Shown piece by piece: positions 1-8,561 of a DNA stretch of 64,000 bases. The translations under genes and the position numbers were made by a program. How positions within the stretch are numbered: the first letter of the stretch is position 1; every line of letters begins with the position of its first letter. Under the pieces are notes generated by a model. It did not search any database. It was not told where the DNA came from and saw nothing but the letters and a program-made list of their open reading frames with translations. The DNA is from Candidatus Calescibacterium sp. (GTDB lineage: Bacteria; Calescibacteriota; Calescibacteriia; Calescibacteriales; Calescibacteriaceae), in the NCBI GenBank assembly GCA_025060505.1, contig JANXBU010000001.1, positions 288,418-352,417 on the forward strand, read 5' to 3'.

Positions 1-1
1 G

Positions 2-400
2 GTTTTTGATTTTTCAGAAACAGATTATTACAACGAAGAGATGGGAGAAAATATAAAAAGAATATTCATATCAATTTCAAAACCAATTTCACCAGACAAA
101 ATACTTACCGCAAAGAAGGAATCAGCAGAAATAGAAAAAATGTTGAGTGTAGAAGGTAAGAGAAAGGTGAATATAGATCCAGGATATATAGATCTTAACA
201 AAGTAGTTCTTGCAACATTCAAGGGGGGTGGATGCAAAGTCTATATCGGAGAAGGTGTTTGGATAGATATAATGCTTAGATATGAAAAAGGAAAATTCCA
301 AAGCTTTCCATGGACATTTCCAGATTTTGCCAAAAGTAAATACTCAGAAGTCCTTCTTTCAATAAGAAAAATATACAAACAACAAATATCTCTGATTTGA
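2..400 (+). CDS. DUF4416 family protein, 5'-truncated
   Basis: The frame is open from base 2, so the gene starts left of the window; the ATG at 41 is internal. The visible 132 residues match the C-terminal half of DUF4416 as I recall that family: a YYxEEMG segment followed by K.IFISI, an R(K)VNIDPGYI segment, then VVLATFK and FPWTFPDF. DUF4416 proteins are conserved, probably cytoplasmic proteins of unknown function seen in thermophiles and deltaproteobacteria. It ends 29 bases before the amidase gene on the same strand, so the two may be co-transcribed. I am confident of the family, not of a function. Confidence 0.8.
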   Translation, partial: VFDFSETDYYNEEMGENIKRIFISISKPISPDKILTAKKESAEIEKMLSVEGKRKVNIDPGYIDLNKVVLATFKGGGCKVYIGEGVWIDIMLRYEKGKFQSFPWTFPDFAKSKYSEVLLSIRKIYKQQISLI

Positions 401-429
401 AAGATTATGGATAGAAAGTAAAATTCTTT

Positions 430-1464
430 ATGATGAGAGATATACTGTACACCACTATATCTTTGATCTTTATCTTTATAATACCAGAAGTTTCATATTC
501 AAAGATTAATGATGTTGTGGTTTTTGAATACGGAGAATTTTTAAGGTTTGCATTTGAGTTTTCAGATAAAGTTGATATATCCTTTTCCGCAAATAGAAAC
601 AGTGTAAATGTGATTTTTTCAAAGGATATAGGATACGGCAGAAGAAAAGCAAAATCATACGAAATTTCTTGGAAAGGCGAAAAACTGCTTTTAGATTTCA
701 TCTCGGAATTCTCTTATGTTAGATACTTTATCATTCCTTTTCCATATAAGCTCATAATAGATGTTGGGTTTTCCAAAAGAGATGTTGATGATATAATCCT
801 GCGACAGGAAGATAAATCAAAGGAAGATAGAAAAAAAGTCTTGATAATCGATGCTGGACACGGAGGAAGGGATCCGGGAACTACTTGGGGGAACCTGAGA
901 GAAAAGGACATAACATTGAAATTATCAAAAATGTTGTATGAAAGATTTGAGAATGATGAAAATTTTGAAGTTATATTAACGAGGAAAGATGATCGTTTCA
1001 TCGAGCTTGAAGAAAGAAGTGCAATAGCAAACGCATCAGAATGCGATGCATTTATTTCAATTCATGTAAACTCTACACAGAGTAGAAGGTCCCCATCCGG
1101 CTTTGAACTTTTTTATTTTTCTCAGAACTTTTCAAAATACGCTATGCGAATTGCTCAAAAGGAAAATGGTGTAAAAATCGATAAGAACTCCAAAATAATC
1201 TTTGATATATATTCCGAAATCAGAGAAAGTGAAAGCTACAAACTTGCAAAATCTATATCAAAAAGAATAAAAAATATAAAAAAGGTCAGAACATTGGAAG
1301 GAGCACCACTATATGTTCTTGCTGGAACATTCTGTCCATCAATCCTTGTAGAAATAGGATTTATAGATAACCCTATTGATAGAGCAGATATCTTATCATA
1401 TAGTTTCCTGAGAAATTTGTCAGATGAGATATACAATGGAATCGTTGATTTTTTTGAAAATTAA
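430..1464 (+). CDS. N-acetylmuramoyl-L-alanine amidase (Amidase_3) with AMIN-like N-terminus
   Basis: This is a zinc amidase that cuts the bond between N-acetylmuramic acid and L-alanine in peptidoglycan, acting in the periplasm. Residues 5-24 form a hydrophobic export signal. Residues about 25-115 are beta-rich and resemble an AMIN domain, which targets AmiC-type enzymes to the septum. The Amidase_3 domain spans about 137-344 and carries the expected zinc ligands: His144 (DAGHGG), Glu158 (LREKD) and His212 (SIHVN), with catalytic Glu308 (VEIGFIDN). Length (344 residues) is normal for the AmiC group. Two ATG codons stand in tandem at 430; I use the first. It follows the DUF4416 gene closely. 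Confidence 0.9.
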   Translation: MMRDILYTTISLIFIFIIPEVSYSKINDVVVFEYGEFLRFAFEFSDKVDISFSANRNSVNVIFSKDIGYGRRKAKSYEISWKGEKLLLDFISEFSYVRYFIIPFPYKLIIDVGFSKRDVDDIILRQEDKSKEDRKKVLIIDAGHGGRDPGTTWGNLREKDITLKLSKMLYERFENDENFEVILTRKDDRFIELEERSAIANASECDAFISIHVNSTQSRRSPSGFELFYFSQNFSKYAMRIAQKENGVKIDKNSKIIFDIYSEIRESESYKLAKSISKRIKNIKKVRTLEGAPLYVLAGTFCPSILVEIGFIDNPIDRADILSYSFLRNLSDEIYNGIVDFFEN

Positions 1465-1655
1465 TTCTCCAACACAAATGGTTATTTTTTGAACATACTT
1501 AAATCTTTTAAAATTTTTATTGTAATTTATCTCTATAATTTAACAGTGAAATATTGAAAATAATAACTGTATATATTCCTGCAGATGTACTCCATTAATC
1601 AGAATAAGTTCCAGTATATTATGTAATTGGATTGACCTATTGCTACTTAATCAAT

Positions 1656-2093
1656 ATGAGGATAAAGAATCCAATTAAAAAAGCTAGCGAAAAAATATTA
1701 GGATCAGATAAGGAACTAGAAAAAAATGCTGAAGGGAAAAAAATCCATCAAGAAGAAATCAAGGAATATGATAAACAAGTAGATAAAGAGATTTACGACG
1801 AATTTAGAAAGTTGCTCTTAAAACTTCCTTCAATAGGAGGAACAATCTTAAACATATTAGCAGAAAAAGGTGTTAATCTGCCAAAAATGTTTGTTCAGAT
1901 GACATCAACAGTCATAAGAGAGGAAATAAAAAATTTTTTGAGCTCAATAGATGTAGTTGGGCTTGTGAAAAAGGTTCTCCTTGATACTGCTGTGGAATTA
2001 CGTATAGAGGTTGCTTTCAAAGATAAAAGTCAGGAAGGGAAAATAGAAAGAAAAATTATGAAAAGGGAATTGAAAATAAAAAAGAAAAAGTAA
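1656..2093 (+). CDS. Lys/Glu-rich helical protein of unknown function
   Basis: I do not recognise this family. From the ATG at 1656 it encodes 145 residues; an upstream in-frame TTG at 1632 would add eight, but no ribosome site supports either start. The N-terminal third is highly charged and likely disordered or coiled. The middle (about residues 55-125) is an amphipathic helical block with hydrophobic turns around LPSIGGTILNIL and SIDVVGLVKKVLL. The C-terminus is a poly-lysine tail (KIKKKK). The layout, a charged tail plus amphipathic helices, resembles phasin-like granule or surface-coating proteins, but that is only a shape comparison. It stands alone between two larger genes. Confidence 0.6.
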   Translation: MRIKNPIKKASEKILGSDKELEKNAEGKKIHQEEIKEYDKQVDKEIYDEFRKLLLKLPSIGGTILNILAEKGVNLPKMFVQMTSTVIREEIKNFLSSIDVVGLVKKVLLDTAVELRIEVAFKDKSQEGKIERKIMKRELKIKKKK

Positions 2094-2184
2094 ACCATTC
2101 ATTCAAAGAATTGTTCTCAATGTAGAATTAGTTCTAAATTTGTACAAGTTAAAAATCCTTAAAAAATTACTATATTAAAATCAT

Positions 2185-3114
2185 ATGGGTAGAACAAAAA
2201 GAAAGCTTCAAATCTCAGACGAAAAACTCAAATATATTATTATTGAAAAACTCCCAAAACTTCTTGAAAAAGAACCATCCTTGAAAGAGTATATATACAA
2301 AGTCTTTACACAAAAGTTTGCAGATAAAGAAGGTACAGAACAAGAAATCAAAACAATGTTTGAAGAGTTAAAACTTCTCAGGATTGACTCTGAAAAAAGG
2401 TTTGAGGAGACGACCAAGAGAAATGCTGAGCTAAGTGAAGAACTCAAAAAACTCAGGATTGACTCTGAAAAAAGGTTTGAAGAGACGACCAAGAGAAATG
2501 CTGAGCTAAGTGAAGAACTCAAAAAACTCAGGATTGACTCTGAAAAAAGGTTTGAAGAGCACAGTAAGATACTGCAGGAACAAAACAAAAGAATTGAAGA
2601 ATTAAATCTAGAGCTAAAAAAGCATAGGGAGCAAAGTGAAAAGAGGTTTGAAGAACACAGTAAGGTTATCCAAGAAATGCTTAGAGAGATAAAGTATCTT
2701 CATAGGAAGTATGACGTGGATATTGGAGCAATTGGTTCAAGGTGGGGAATAAAAGCAGAGTCATCTTTCAGAAACGCTATCAAGGGAATTTTGGAAGAGG
2801 ATTTTCCAGTGAAGGTAGAAAGATACATAGCTTTTGACGATTCTGGAGATGTTTTTGGAAAGCCTCAGCAGGTAGAGCTCGATATAATATTGAAGGACGG
2901 GAAAACCATTCTTGGTGAAATAAAGTCTTCAATAAGCATCGGAGATGTATCTGCATTGAAAAGAAAAATTGATTTCTATGAAAATAAAGAAGGGAAAAAA
3001 GTAGATAGAGTCATAATAATCTCACCTATGGTAGATAAAAAAGCTCTTGAACTTGCAAAAGAGTTTGGATTCAAGGTATATACCCATCCAGCAGACATAG
3101 ATGAAATTGAATGA
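2185..3114 (+). CDS. Coiled-coil protein with C-terminal PD-(D/E)XK nuclease-like domain (DUF3782 type)
   Basis: The protein has a short helical N-terminus (1-55), a long coiled coil (about 55-180) and a restriction-endonuclease-fold domain (about 185-309). The nuclease-fold signature is visible: Glu192 in the first helix, Asp233 (ELDIIL), then Glu245-x-Lys247 (GEIKSS). This order matches the DUF3782 group common in thermophiles, whose role is unknown; DNA cleavage has not been shown here. The coiled coil contains two identical 25-residue copies and a third partial one, encoded by 75-bp tandem repeats. The stop overlaps the next gene by 14 bases, so translation is probably coupled. A decayed relative lies at 45775-46353. 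Confidence 0.8.
   Translation: MGRTKRKLQISDEKLKYIIIEKLPKLLEKEPSLKEYIYKVFTQKFADKEGTEQEIKTMFEELKLLRIDSEKRFEETTKRNAELSEELKKLRIDSEKRFEETTKRNAELSEELKKLRIDSEKRFEEHSKILQEQNKRIEELNLELKKHREQSEKRFEEHSKVIQEMLREIKYLHRKYDVDIGAIGSRWGIKAESSFRNAIKGILEEDFPVKVERYIAFDDSGDVFGKPQQVELDIILKDGKTILGEIKSSISIGDVSALKRKIDFYENKEGKKVDRVIIISPMVDKKALELAKEFGFKVYTHPADIDEIE
2377..2559 (+). repeat. 75-bp tandem repeat, 2 full copies plus partial third
   Basis: Copies start at 2377, 2452 and 2527. The first two differ at only one base that I can see (gag/gaa), and the third matches for about 33 bases before diverging. The period is a multiple of three and adds 25 coiled-coil residues per copy, so it can expand or contract without breaking the frame. 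Confidence 0.9.
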
Positions 3115-3979
3115 AAGTAATATTACTAGAGAAAAAATACAGAATATACTTTTACATCTTCTCAAACAAGAGTATAAAGAACTCTGGGGCATTACAGAAG
3201 AAAAGCATATATCTCATATCGTAAAGATTCACTCAGAAATAGGTCAAGACCTAACTGGCAATATAAATAGGCTATCTTCTGAAATAGGAGATATAAGCAA
3301 CAAAAGAATACTTGATTTTGGATGTGGTTGGGGGAATTTCCTTCTATATTGTTTAATCAACAGATATAATGCTCTGGGTGTAGATATATCAAGAACAAGA
3401 TTTAGATTTTTCAGCTCCGTGATAGACATGCTCGAACTACCGAGAGAACTGAAATCAAGATACATAATCTACGATGGTAAAACTCTACCTTTCAAAGAAG
3501 AAATTTTCGATATAGTCTTAGCCAACCAGGTTCTAGAACATGTAGAAAACATAGAAAATTCAATCAGAGAGATAAACAGAGTTTTGAAAAGATCAGGTTT
3601 TTTGTATGTACGATCTCCAGACTACTCAAGAAGTTTTTTTGAACCGCACTATAAATTGGTCTGGTTTCCTGGACTCAAAGGCAAATTTGCAAAAACGTAC
3701 ATAAGATTTTTCAGAAAACCAACGAAGGGACTAAATCACATAAACTTCATAAGCAAAGGAAAACTCATCAATCTTCTCAATGAAAACGGATTTGAAATCT
3801 TAGCCGATATGGAAAGGAAAATTATTCTTGATGGAAGAAAAGAAAAAATAAGAGAAAAGGTAAAATTTTTACCGGAAAGTGCAATTCAAGTGTTGAACAA
3901 AGCATACGAAGTTTTCAGGCAAGTCAGAATGATTGGGAAGCAAGAAAACCAAATAGATATAATAGCGCGTAAGATCTGA
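3101..3979 (+). CDS. SAM-dependent methyltransferase, class I (Methyltransf_11 type)
   Basis: The 292-residue protein carries the SAM-binding glycine loop DFGCGWG at 72-78, an acidic residue at Asp95 (GVDIS) that would bind the ribose, and the post-loop segments ANQVLEHVEN and INRVLKRSGFLYV typical of the Methyltransf_11/ubiE-like fold. It has no NPPY or PCQ motif, so it is not a DNA methylase; small-molecule, lipid or sugar substrates are likelier. The ATG lies inside the end of the coiled-coil nuclease gene (14-base overlap), suggesting coupled translation with it. The substrate is not deducible. Confidence 0.8.
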   Translation: MKLNESNITREKIQNILLHLLKQEYKELWGITEEKHISHIVKIHSEIGQDLTGNINRLSSEIGDISNKRILDFGCGWGNFLLYCLINRYNALGVDISRTRFRFFSSVIDMLELPRELKSRYIIYDGKTLPFKEEIFDIVLANQVLEHVENIENSIREINRVLKRSGFLYVRSPDYSRSFFEPHYKLVWFPGLKGKFAKTYIRFFRKPTKGLNHINFISKGKLINLLNENGFEILADMERKIILDGRKEKIREKVKFLPESAIQVLNKAYEVFRQVRMIGKQENQIDIIARKI

Positions 3980-4076
3980 ATCTTATCTATTCGAGATCTA
4001 AACTTTTGGCAGATCAAAATCTGAAACTTTCCCATATTCCCATAAAAACTTGGAGGAATATACAAAGTATATCCCA

Positions 4077-4784
4077 ATGGAAAAGGATGCAGGAACAATT
4101 TTCTTTGATCTTGACGGAACGCTCGCGGATACATCTGAGGATATATACGAATCTCTAAATAAAACACTTGAAAAATTTCAAATAGATCAAGTACCTTTTG
4201 ATGTAGTGGTTGATTTCATAGGGGATGGCGTGAGACCTCTTATAAGAAAGATATTGGATTATCTCAAAAGAACAAACGAAGAGGAAGAGATAGTCGGAGA
4301 TTTCATAAGAAATTACAGAATAGGAATATCTAAGAAAACCTATATATATCCAGAAGTGATTGATCTTATCTACTCTCTCAAGAGTCTCAGAATTAAAGTA
4401 ATCTTACTCACAAACAAGATCGAAAGTCTGACTATAAAGTTACTTTCAGAACTGTGTATTCTGAATATTTTTGATGGAATTGTATCTGGGGACACCTTCG
4501 ATGTGAAAAAACCATCAGCTGGACTACTTGATAGAATAAAATCAAGGTATGAGATAAATTATCCCATTTTTGTTATTGGTGATGGGCTCAACGATCTTCT
4601 GTTCGCAGAAAATACCGGTGCTATCTTCTTTCTTTCGAAGTGGGGATTCCCAACAAAGAAAGCTGAGGAATACATAAAACAAAACCAAATAAAAAACAAT
4701 ATCTACATTACATCAGAACCGAGTGAAGTAATCCAAATAGTCAAAAATATAATTAAAAAAGATAGATCCTCATGTTTCAGATAA
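4077..4784 (+). CDS. HAD-superfamily hydrolase, phosphoglycolate-phosphatase-like
   Basis: This is a haloacid-dehalogenase-type phosphatase. Motif I is FFDLDGT with nucleophile Asp11 and acid/base Asp13 (from the 4077 start); motif II is LLTNK; motif III Lys lies in KKPSAG; motif IV is VIGDGLNDL. The cap is the helical type of the Gph/PGMB group. Phosphoglycolate phosphatase is the nearest named relative I would give, but the substrate is uncertain. An in-frame TTG at 4050 could extend the N-terminus by nine residues; a GGAGG sits at 4052-4056, too far from 4077 for comfort and too late for 4050, so the start is undecided. Confidence 0.75.
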   Translation: MEKDAGTIFFDLDGTLADTSEDIYESLNKTLEKFQIDQVPFDVVVDFIGDGVRPLIRKILDYLKRTNEEEEIVGDFIRNYRIGISKKTYIYPEVIDLIYSLKSLRIKVILLTNKIESLTIKLLSELCILNIFDGIVSGDTFDVKKPSAGLLDRIKSRYEINYPIFVIGDGLNDLLFAENTGAIFFLSKWGFPTKKAEEYIKQNQIKNNIYITSEPSEVIQIVKNIIKKDRSSCFR

Positions 4785-4902
4785 AAATTAGATTTCCGAA
4801 CATTTCTCAATCAATATCAAAAAAGCAAGAAACTTCAGAATTGACACGAACATAAAATTTCAAAAAATGTAAAAACGCTAAAAATATCTTATATTTTAGG
4901 AT

Positions 4903-5310
4903 ATGGATATAAGAGAAATAATATCAAAAGGCACCAAAGAATCAATAAAGCTCTATGGAGATTCCTGCACTGAAATCTTCTACGAATTTCTGAAGCAGAG
5001 AAAATTCAAGACAACAAAGTGTAAAGTATGTGGTACAGTTGAATTCCCACCAAGAAAATTCTGCACAAGGTGCTATTCAGAAGATATGGAATGGATAGAT
5101 ATACCATCAACAGGAAAAGTTTTTGCCTTTACAACACAAAAAAGAGCCATAAGATTTGTTGAACCAGATATTATAGGATTTGTTGAGATTGAAGGTGTTG
5201 GCAGGATACTAACAAAAATAGAAGGAACTGATATCAAAATAGGAGACACAGTTCATCTTGATTTTGTAGAATCGGACGGAATAACTTTGCACAAGTTTGT
5301 AAAGAATTAA
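4903..5310 (+). CDS. DUF35 zinc-ribbon/OB-fold protein
   Basis: The 135-residue protein has the rubredoxin-like zinc ribbon Cys40-x2-Cys43 and Cys54-x2-Cys57, followed by an OB-fold (about 65-135) with the GKVFAFT and GFVEIEG strands. DUF35 proteins usually act as small partners of thiolase-fold enzymes and bind acyl-CoA, as in archaeal acetoacetyl-CoA thiolase/HMG-CoA synthase complexes. No thiolase lies beside it: the next gene, 17 bases on, is PPDK. A second DUF35 gene at 50329-50787 is next to thiolases. The two are paralogues by architecture. Confidence 0.85.
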   Translation: MDIREIISKGTKESIKLYGDSCTEIFYEFLKQRKFKTTKCKVCGTVEFPPRKFCTRCYSEDMEWIDIPSTGKVFAFTTQKRAIRFVEPDIIGFVEIEGVGRILTKIEGTDIKIGDTVHLDFVESDGITLHKFVKN

Positions 5311-5327
5311 AAAGGGGGGTAAAAAGT

Positions 5328-8300
5328 ATGTCAAAATATATCTGGTTTTTCGGCGTAGGCAAAACAGAAGGCGGCAAGGAATTATCAAATATTCTTGGGA
5401 ACAAAGGAGCACAGCTCTGTGAGATGGCAAAAACCGGAATACCTGTTCCGCCTGGATTTATCATTTCCACAGAGGCTTGCAGGGAATATATGAAACATGG
5501 CCAATCTTTTCTCAAAAAGATAGAAAGAGATATAGAAAACTCCTTAAAAAGATTAGCAGAAAGCCTCAAAAAAATAAGGGGGAGTGATTTTCCATTACTC
5601 GTTTCAGTAAGATCTGGTGCACCAGTCTCTATGCCGGGTATGATGGACACAATACTGAACGTAGGAATGAACAAACAGGCATTTGAGTTTTTGAAGAATA
5701 TTGACGAAAGATTTGCATACGATACTTTGAGAAGATTCATACAAATGTTTTCTACAATAGCTTTAAGATTGGAGAAGGAAATTTTCGAGAAGGAATTTGA
5801 AAAATGGAAAAAATCATACGAGCTTTTCAGAGAGGGAAAATTTTCATCTGTTGAGCAGGCATACTATAATCTTCAGAACTTAGATGGGAAAGCCAAAATA
5901 CAAGATAGAGAAATTCCAGCGGAGGTGCTAAAACTAGTTGTTGAAAAATATCAAGAAATAATTCGTGAAAAAGGAGTTACCATTCCTGAAAACATCCTTG
6001 ACCAGGTAATAATAGCCTCTGAAGCGGTATTCAGATCGTGGAACGGAGAAAGAGCTGTAACATACAGAAAGATCCATGGCCTACCAGATGATATTGGAAC
6101 TGCTGTAAACATAGTAGCTATGGTTTTTGGAAATATGGGAGATAATTCAGGAACAGGTGTTCTCTTTACAAGGAACCCAAATACTGGAGAAAGAACTATT
6201 TGGGGAAATTTTCTTCCAAATGCTCAAGGTGAAGATGTTGTTGCAGGTATAAGGACTCCACATGCTATAAACGAGAGTTCAAAAAGTCAAGCAAATTCTC
6301 ATCTACCTACTTTACAGGAACTGATGCCAAAATCATATAGAGAAATAGAAAAAATATCAAGAGATCTTGAGTACCACTACAAAGAGATGCAGGACATAGA
6401 ATTCACTATTGAGAATGGAAAAGTTTGGATACTACAAACAAGAAATGGAAAAAGAACAGCGAGAGCAAACATAAAAATAATTCATGACTTTATAAAGGAG
6501 AAAATCATAAGTGAAAGCGAAGGAATAATGAGAGTAAATCCAAAGAGCATGTTTGAGTTGCTATTTCCAGTTATAGATGAAGATAAGCTCAAAAAACATC
6601 CAATAGCAAAGGGTTTGGCAGCATCTCCGGGAGCCGTTTCCGGTAAGATAGTTCTTTTTTCCAAAGAAGCGGAGAAACTTTCAAAACAGGAGCAAGATGT
6701 AATACTTGTGAGGCATGAAACTTCTCCTGAAGACATAGCTGGAATAGCGAGTGCCAAGGGAATCCTTACTGCTCGCGGAGGTGAAACATCACACGCTGCT
6801 GTTGTAGCAAGAGCTATGGGAAAACCAGCTGTTGTTGGAGCAGAAGAAATAATTGTGGATTATGAAACAAGATGTATCAAAGTTGGAGAAAACATTATAA
6901 GAGAAGGAGAGATAATAACAATAGACGGAAACACCGGCAGAGTGTTTCTTGGAGAGGTACCAATAAAAACTTCCGATCTATCTCAGGAAGCTATAAACAT
7001 ATTGAAGATGGCAGACAAAATCAGAACTCTCAAAATAAGAGCTAATGCTGATACGCCGAAAGATGCAAAGACAGCCAGAGATTTTGGAGCAGAAGGCATA
7101 GGCTTGCTTAGAACTGAGCATATGTTCTTTGACGAAGAAAGAATACCAGTTATGCGAAAGATGATAATATATGCACAAAAGTACAAGGAATCTTATGAGG
7201 AACTTCTGAAAATATTTGAAGAAATAACTCAAAACGGGTTCCCAGAAGGAGCTAAAATATTATCAGTCCTAAAACATATGAGAATAATCCCGAGCTTCCA
7301 AAGGGGTAAAACATACTCAAATGTATTTTCTGAAATAGAAAATCTATCAATAAACGAAGTTAATATAGCTTTCAAAAAATTCAGAGAAACAAGGGAAATC
7401 TATTTTGGTTCTCTGTCAAAAATAAAAGAATGGATAAAAGGAGATTTCAAAGAAATCTTCTCTGTAATGGAAGGTTATCCAGTCACTGTAAGATTAATAG
7501 ATCCGCCACTTCACGAATTTTTACCAAAGAATGAAGAAGAAATCATATCAACAGCAGAGAAAACAAACACTCCAGTTGAAGAAGTAAGAAGCTATGTTGA
7601 AAAACTGAAAGAACAAAACCCTATGCTCGGACACAGAGGAATAAGAGTCGGAATATCATATCCAGAAATATACTGCATGCAAATAGAAGCAATAGCAGAA
7701 GCAGCAGTGGAACTTATCAAAAAAGGCAAAAAGATAATCCCGGAAGTTATGTTTCCAAATGTTATCGATCCAGAGGAAATAAAGTATTTTCGAAATGTAT
7801 TTGACATTATTGTTAAAGATATAGAGAAATCGGAATCAATAAAACTACCGATTTCAATAGGTACCATGATAGAGTTTCCAAGAGCTTGTATACTTGCTGA
7901 CCAGATTGCAAAATATGTAGATTTCTTCTCTTTTGGAACAAATGATCTGACCCAAACTGTTCTTGGAATATCAAGAGATGATTCAGGAAAATTCATGCCA
8001 GATTATCTCAAACTTATTTTACCTTACAACCCATTTACAAATCTTGATGTGGCCGGAGTTGGGGAGTTCATAAAAATAGCAGTTGAACGAGGTAAAAAGC
8101 AAAAGCCGAACTTAAAGATCGGGGTCTGTGGAGAACACGGAGGAGATCCAGATTCAATATCATTTTTCAACTCTATGAAGTTCAACTATGTAAGTGCATC
8201 ACCTTACAGGGTTCTCTCCGCAAGAATATCGGCAGCACAATCTGTTATAAAGCAAGGGAAGATAAAAAGTCTAACAAAAAAAGAAAAAACTGCAAAGAAG

Positions 8301-8360
8301 ACTAAAAAACATAAAAGAGCAAAGGATCAGAAACAAGCGAGTAATAAAAAAATCAGATAA
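5328..8360 (+). CDS. ppdK: Pyruvate, phosphate dikinase
   Basis: The enzyme interconverts pyruvate, ATP and phosphate with PEP, AMP and pyrophosphate through a swivelling phosphohistidine, in central carbon metabolism. Order: ATP-grasp domain (1 to about 380), phosphohistidine domain with His489 in GGETSHAAVV, and a PEP/pyruvate TIM barrel with RTEHMFF, DPPLHEFLP and catalytic Cys934 in GVCGEHGGD. At 1010 residues it is longer than the usual 870-900. The excess lies in an insertion at about 610-690, after RTEHMFF, and a lysine-rich tail from about 981. A strong GGGGGG-type ribosome site precedes the ATG. The 17-base gap to the DUF35 gene suggests an operon. Confidence 0.95.
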   Translation: MSKYIWFFGVGKTEGGKELSNILGNKGAQLCEMAKTGIPVPPGFIISTEACREYMKHGQSFLKKIERDIENSLKRLAESLKKIRGSDFPLLVSVRSGAPVSMPGMMDTILNVGMNKQAFEFLKNIDERFAYDTLRRFIQMFSTIALRLEKEIFEKEFEKWKKSYELFREGKFSSVEQAYYNLQNLDGKAKIQDREIPAEVLKLVVEKYQEIIREKGVTIPENILDQVIIASEAVFRSWNGERAVTYRKIHGLPDDIGTAVNIVAMVFGNMGDNSGTGVLFTRNPNTGERTIWGNFLPNAQGEDVVAGIRTPHAINESSKSQANSHLPTLQELMPKSYREIEKISRDLEYHYKEMQDIEFTIENGKVWILQTRNGKRTARANIKIIHDFIKEKIISESEGIMRVNPKSMFELLFPVIDEDKLKKHPIAKGLAASPGAVSGKIVLFSKEAEKLSKQEQDVILVRHETSPEDIAGIASAKGILTARGGETSHAAVVARAMGKPAVVGAEEIIVDYETRCIKVGENIIREGEIITIDGNTGRVFLGEVPIKTSDLSQEAINILKMADKIRTLKIRANADTPKDAKTARDFGAEGIGLLRTEHMFFDEERIPVMRKMIIYAQKYKESYEELLKIFEEITQNGFPEGAKILSVLKHMRIIPSFQRGKTYSNVFSEIENLSINEVNIAFKKFRETREIYFGSLSKIKEWIKGDFKEIFSVMEGYPVTVRLIDPPLHEFLPKNEEEIISTAEKTNTPVEEVRSYVEKLKEQNPMLGHRGIRVGISYPEIYCMQIEAIAEAAVELIKKGKKIIPEVMFPNVIDPEEIKYFRNVFDIIVKDIEKSESIKLPISIGTMIEFPRACILADQIAKYVDFFSFGTNDLTQTVLGISRDDSGKFMPDYLKLILPYNPFTNLDVAGVGEFIKIAVERGKKQKPNLKIGVCGEHGGDPDSISFFNSMKFNYVSASPYRVLSARISAAQSVIKQGKIKSLTKKEKTAKKTKKHKRAKDQKQASNKKIR

Positions 8361-8561
8361 AATCAAATAATCTGATTACCTCAAGAGTGAAATACATCTT
8401 CTGCACGATATTCTTACACGATATTTCAAAATTGTTTTTTCTGAAAAATTCTGTTATTCGATATGATTGTTAAGCAAAGCAAACAAATAAAAAAATAAAG
8501 CAGAAATTCAATCGTTTAGTCAAAAAATAAGTAAAATATTAGGAATAAGGAGGAACAATAT

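Noticed and set aside
2185..3979. Restriction-modification system
   Set aside because: The nuclease-fold protein is next to a methyltransferase, but the latter lacks DNA-methylase motifs and a target-recognition domain.
8361..8561. Terminator after ppdK
   Set aside because: A short aatcaga/tctgatt pair exists, but the stem is only seven bases and no T-tract follows.
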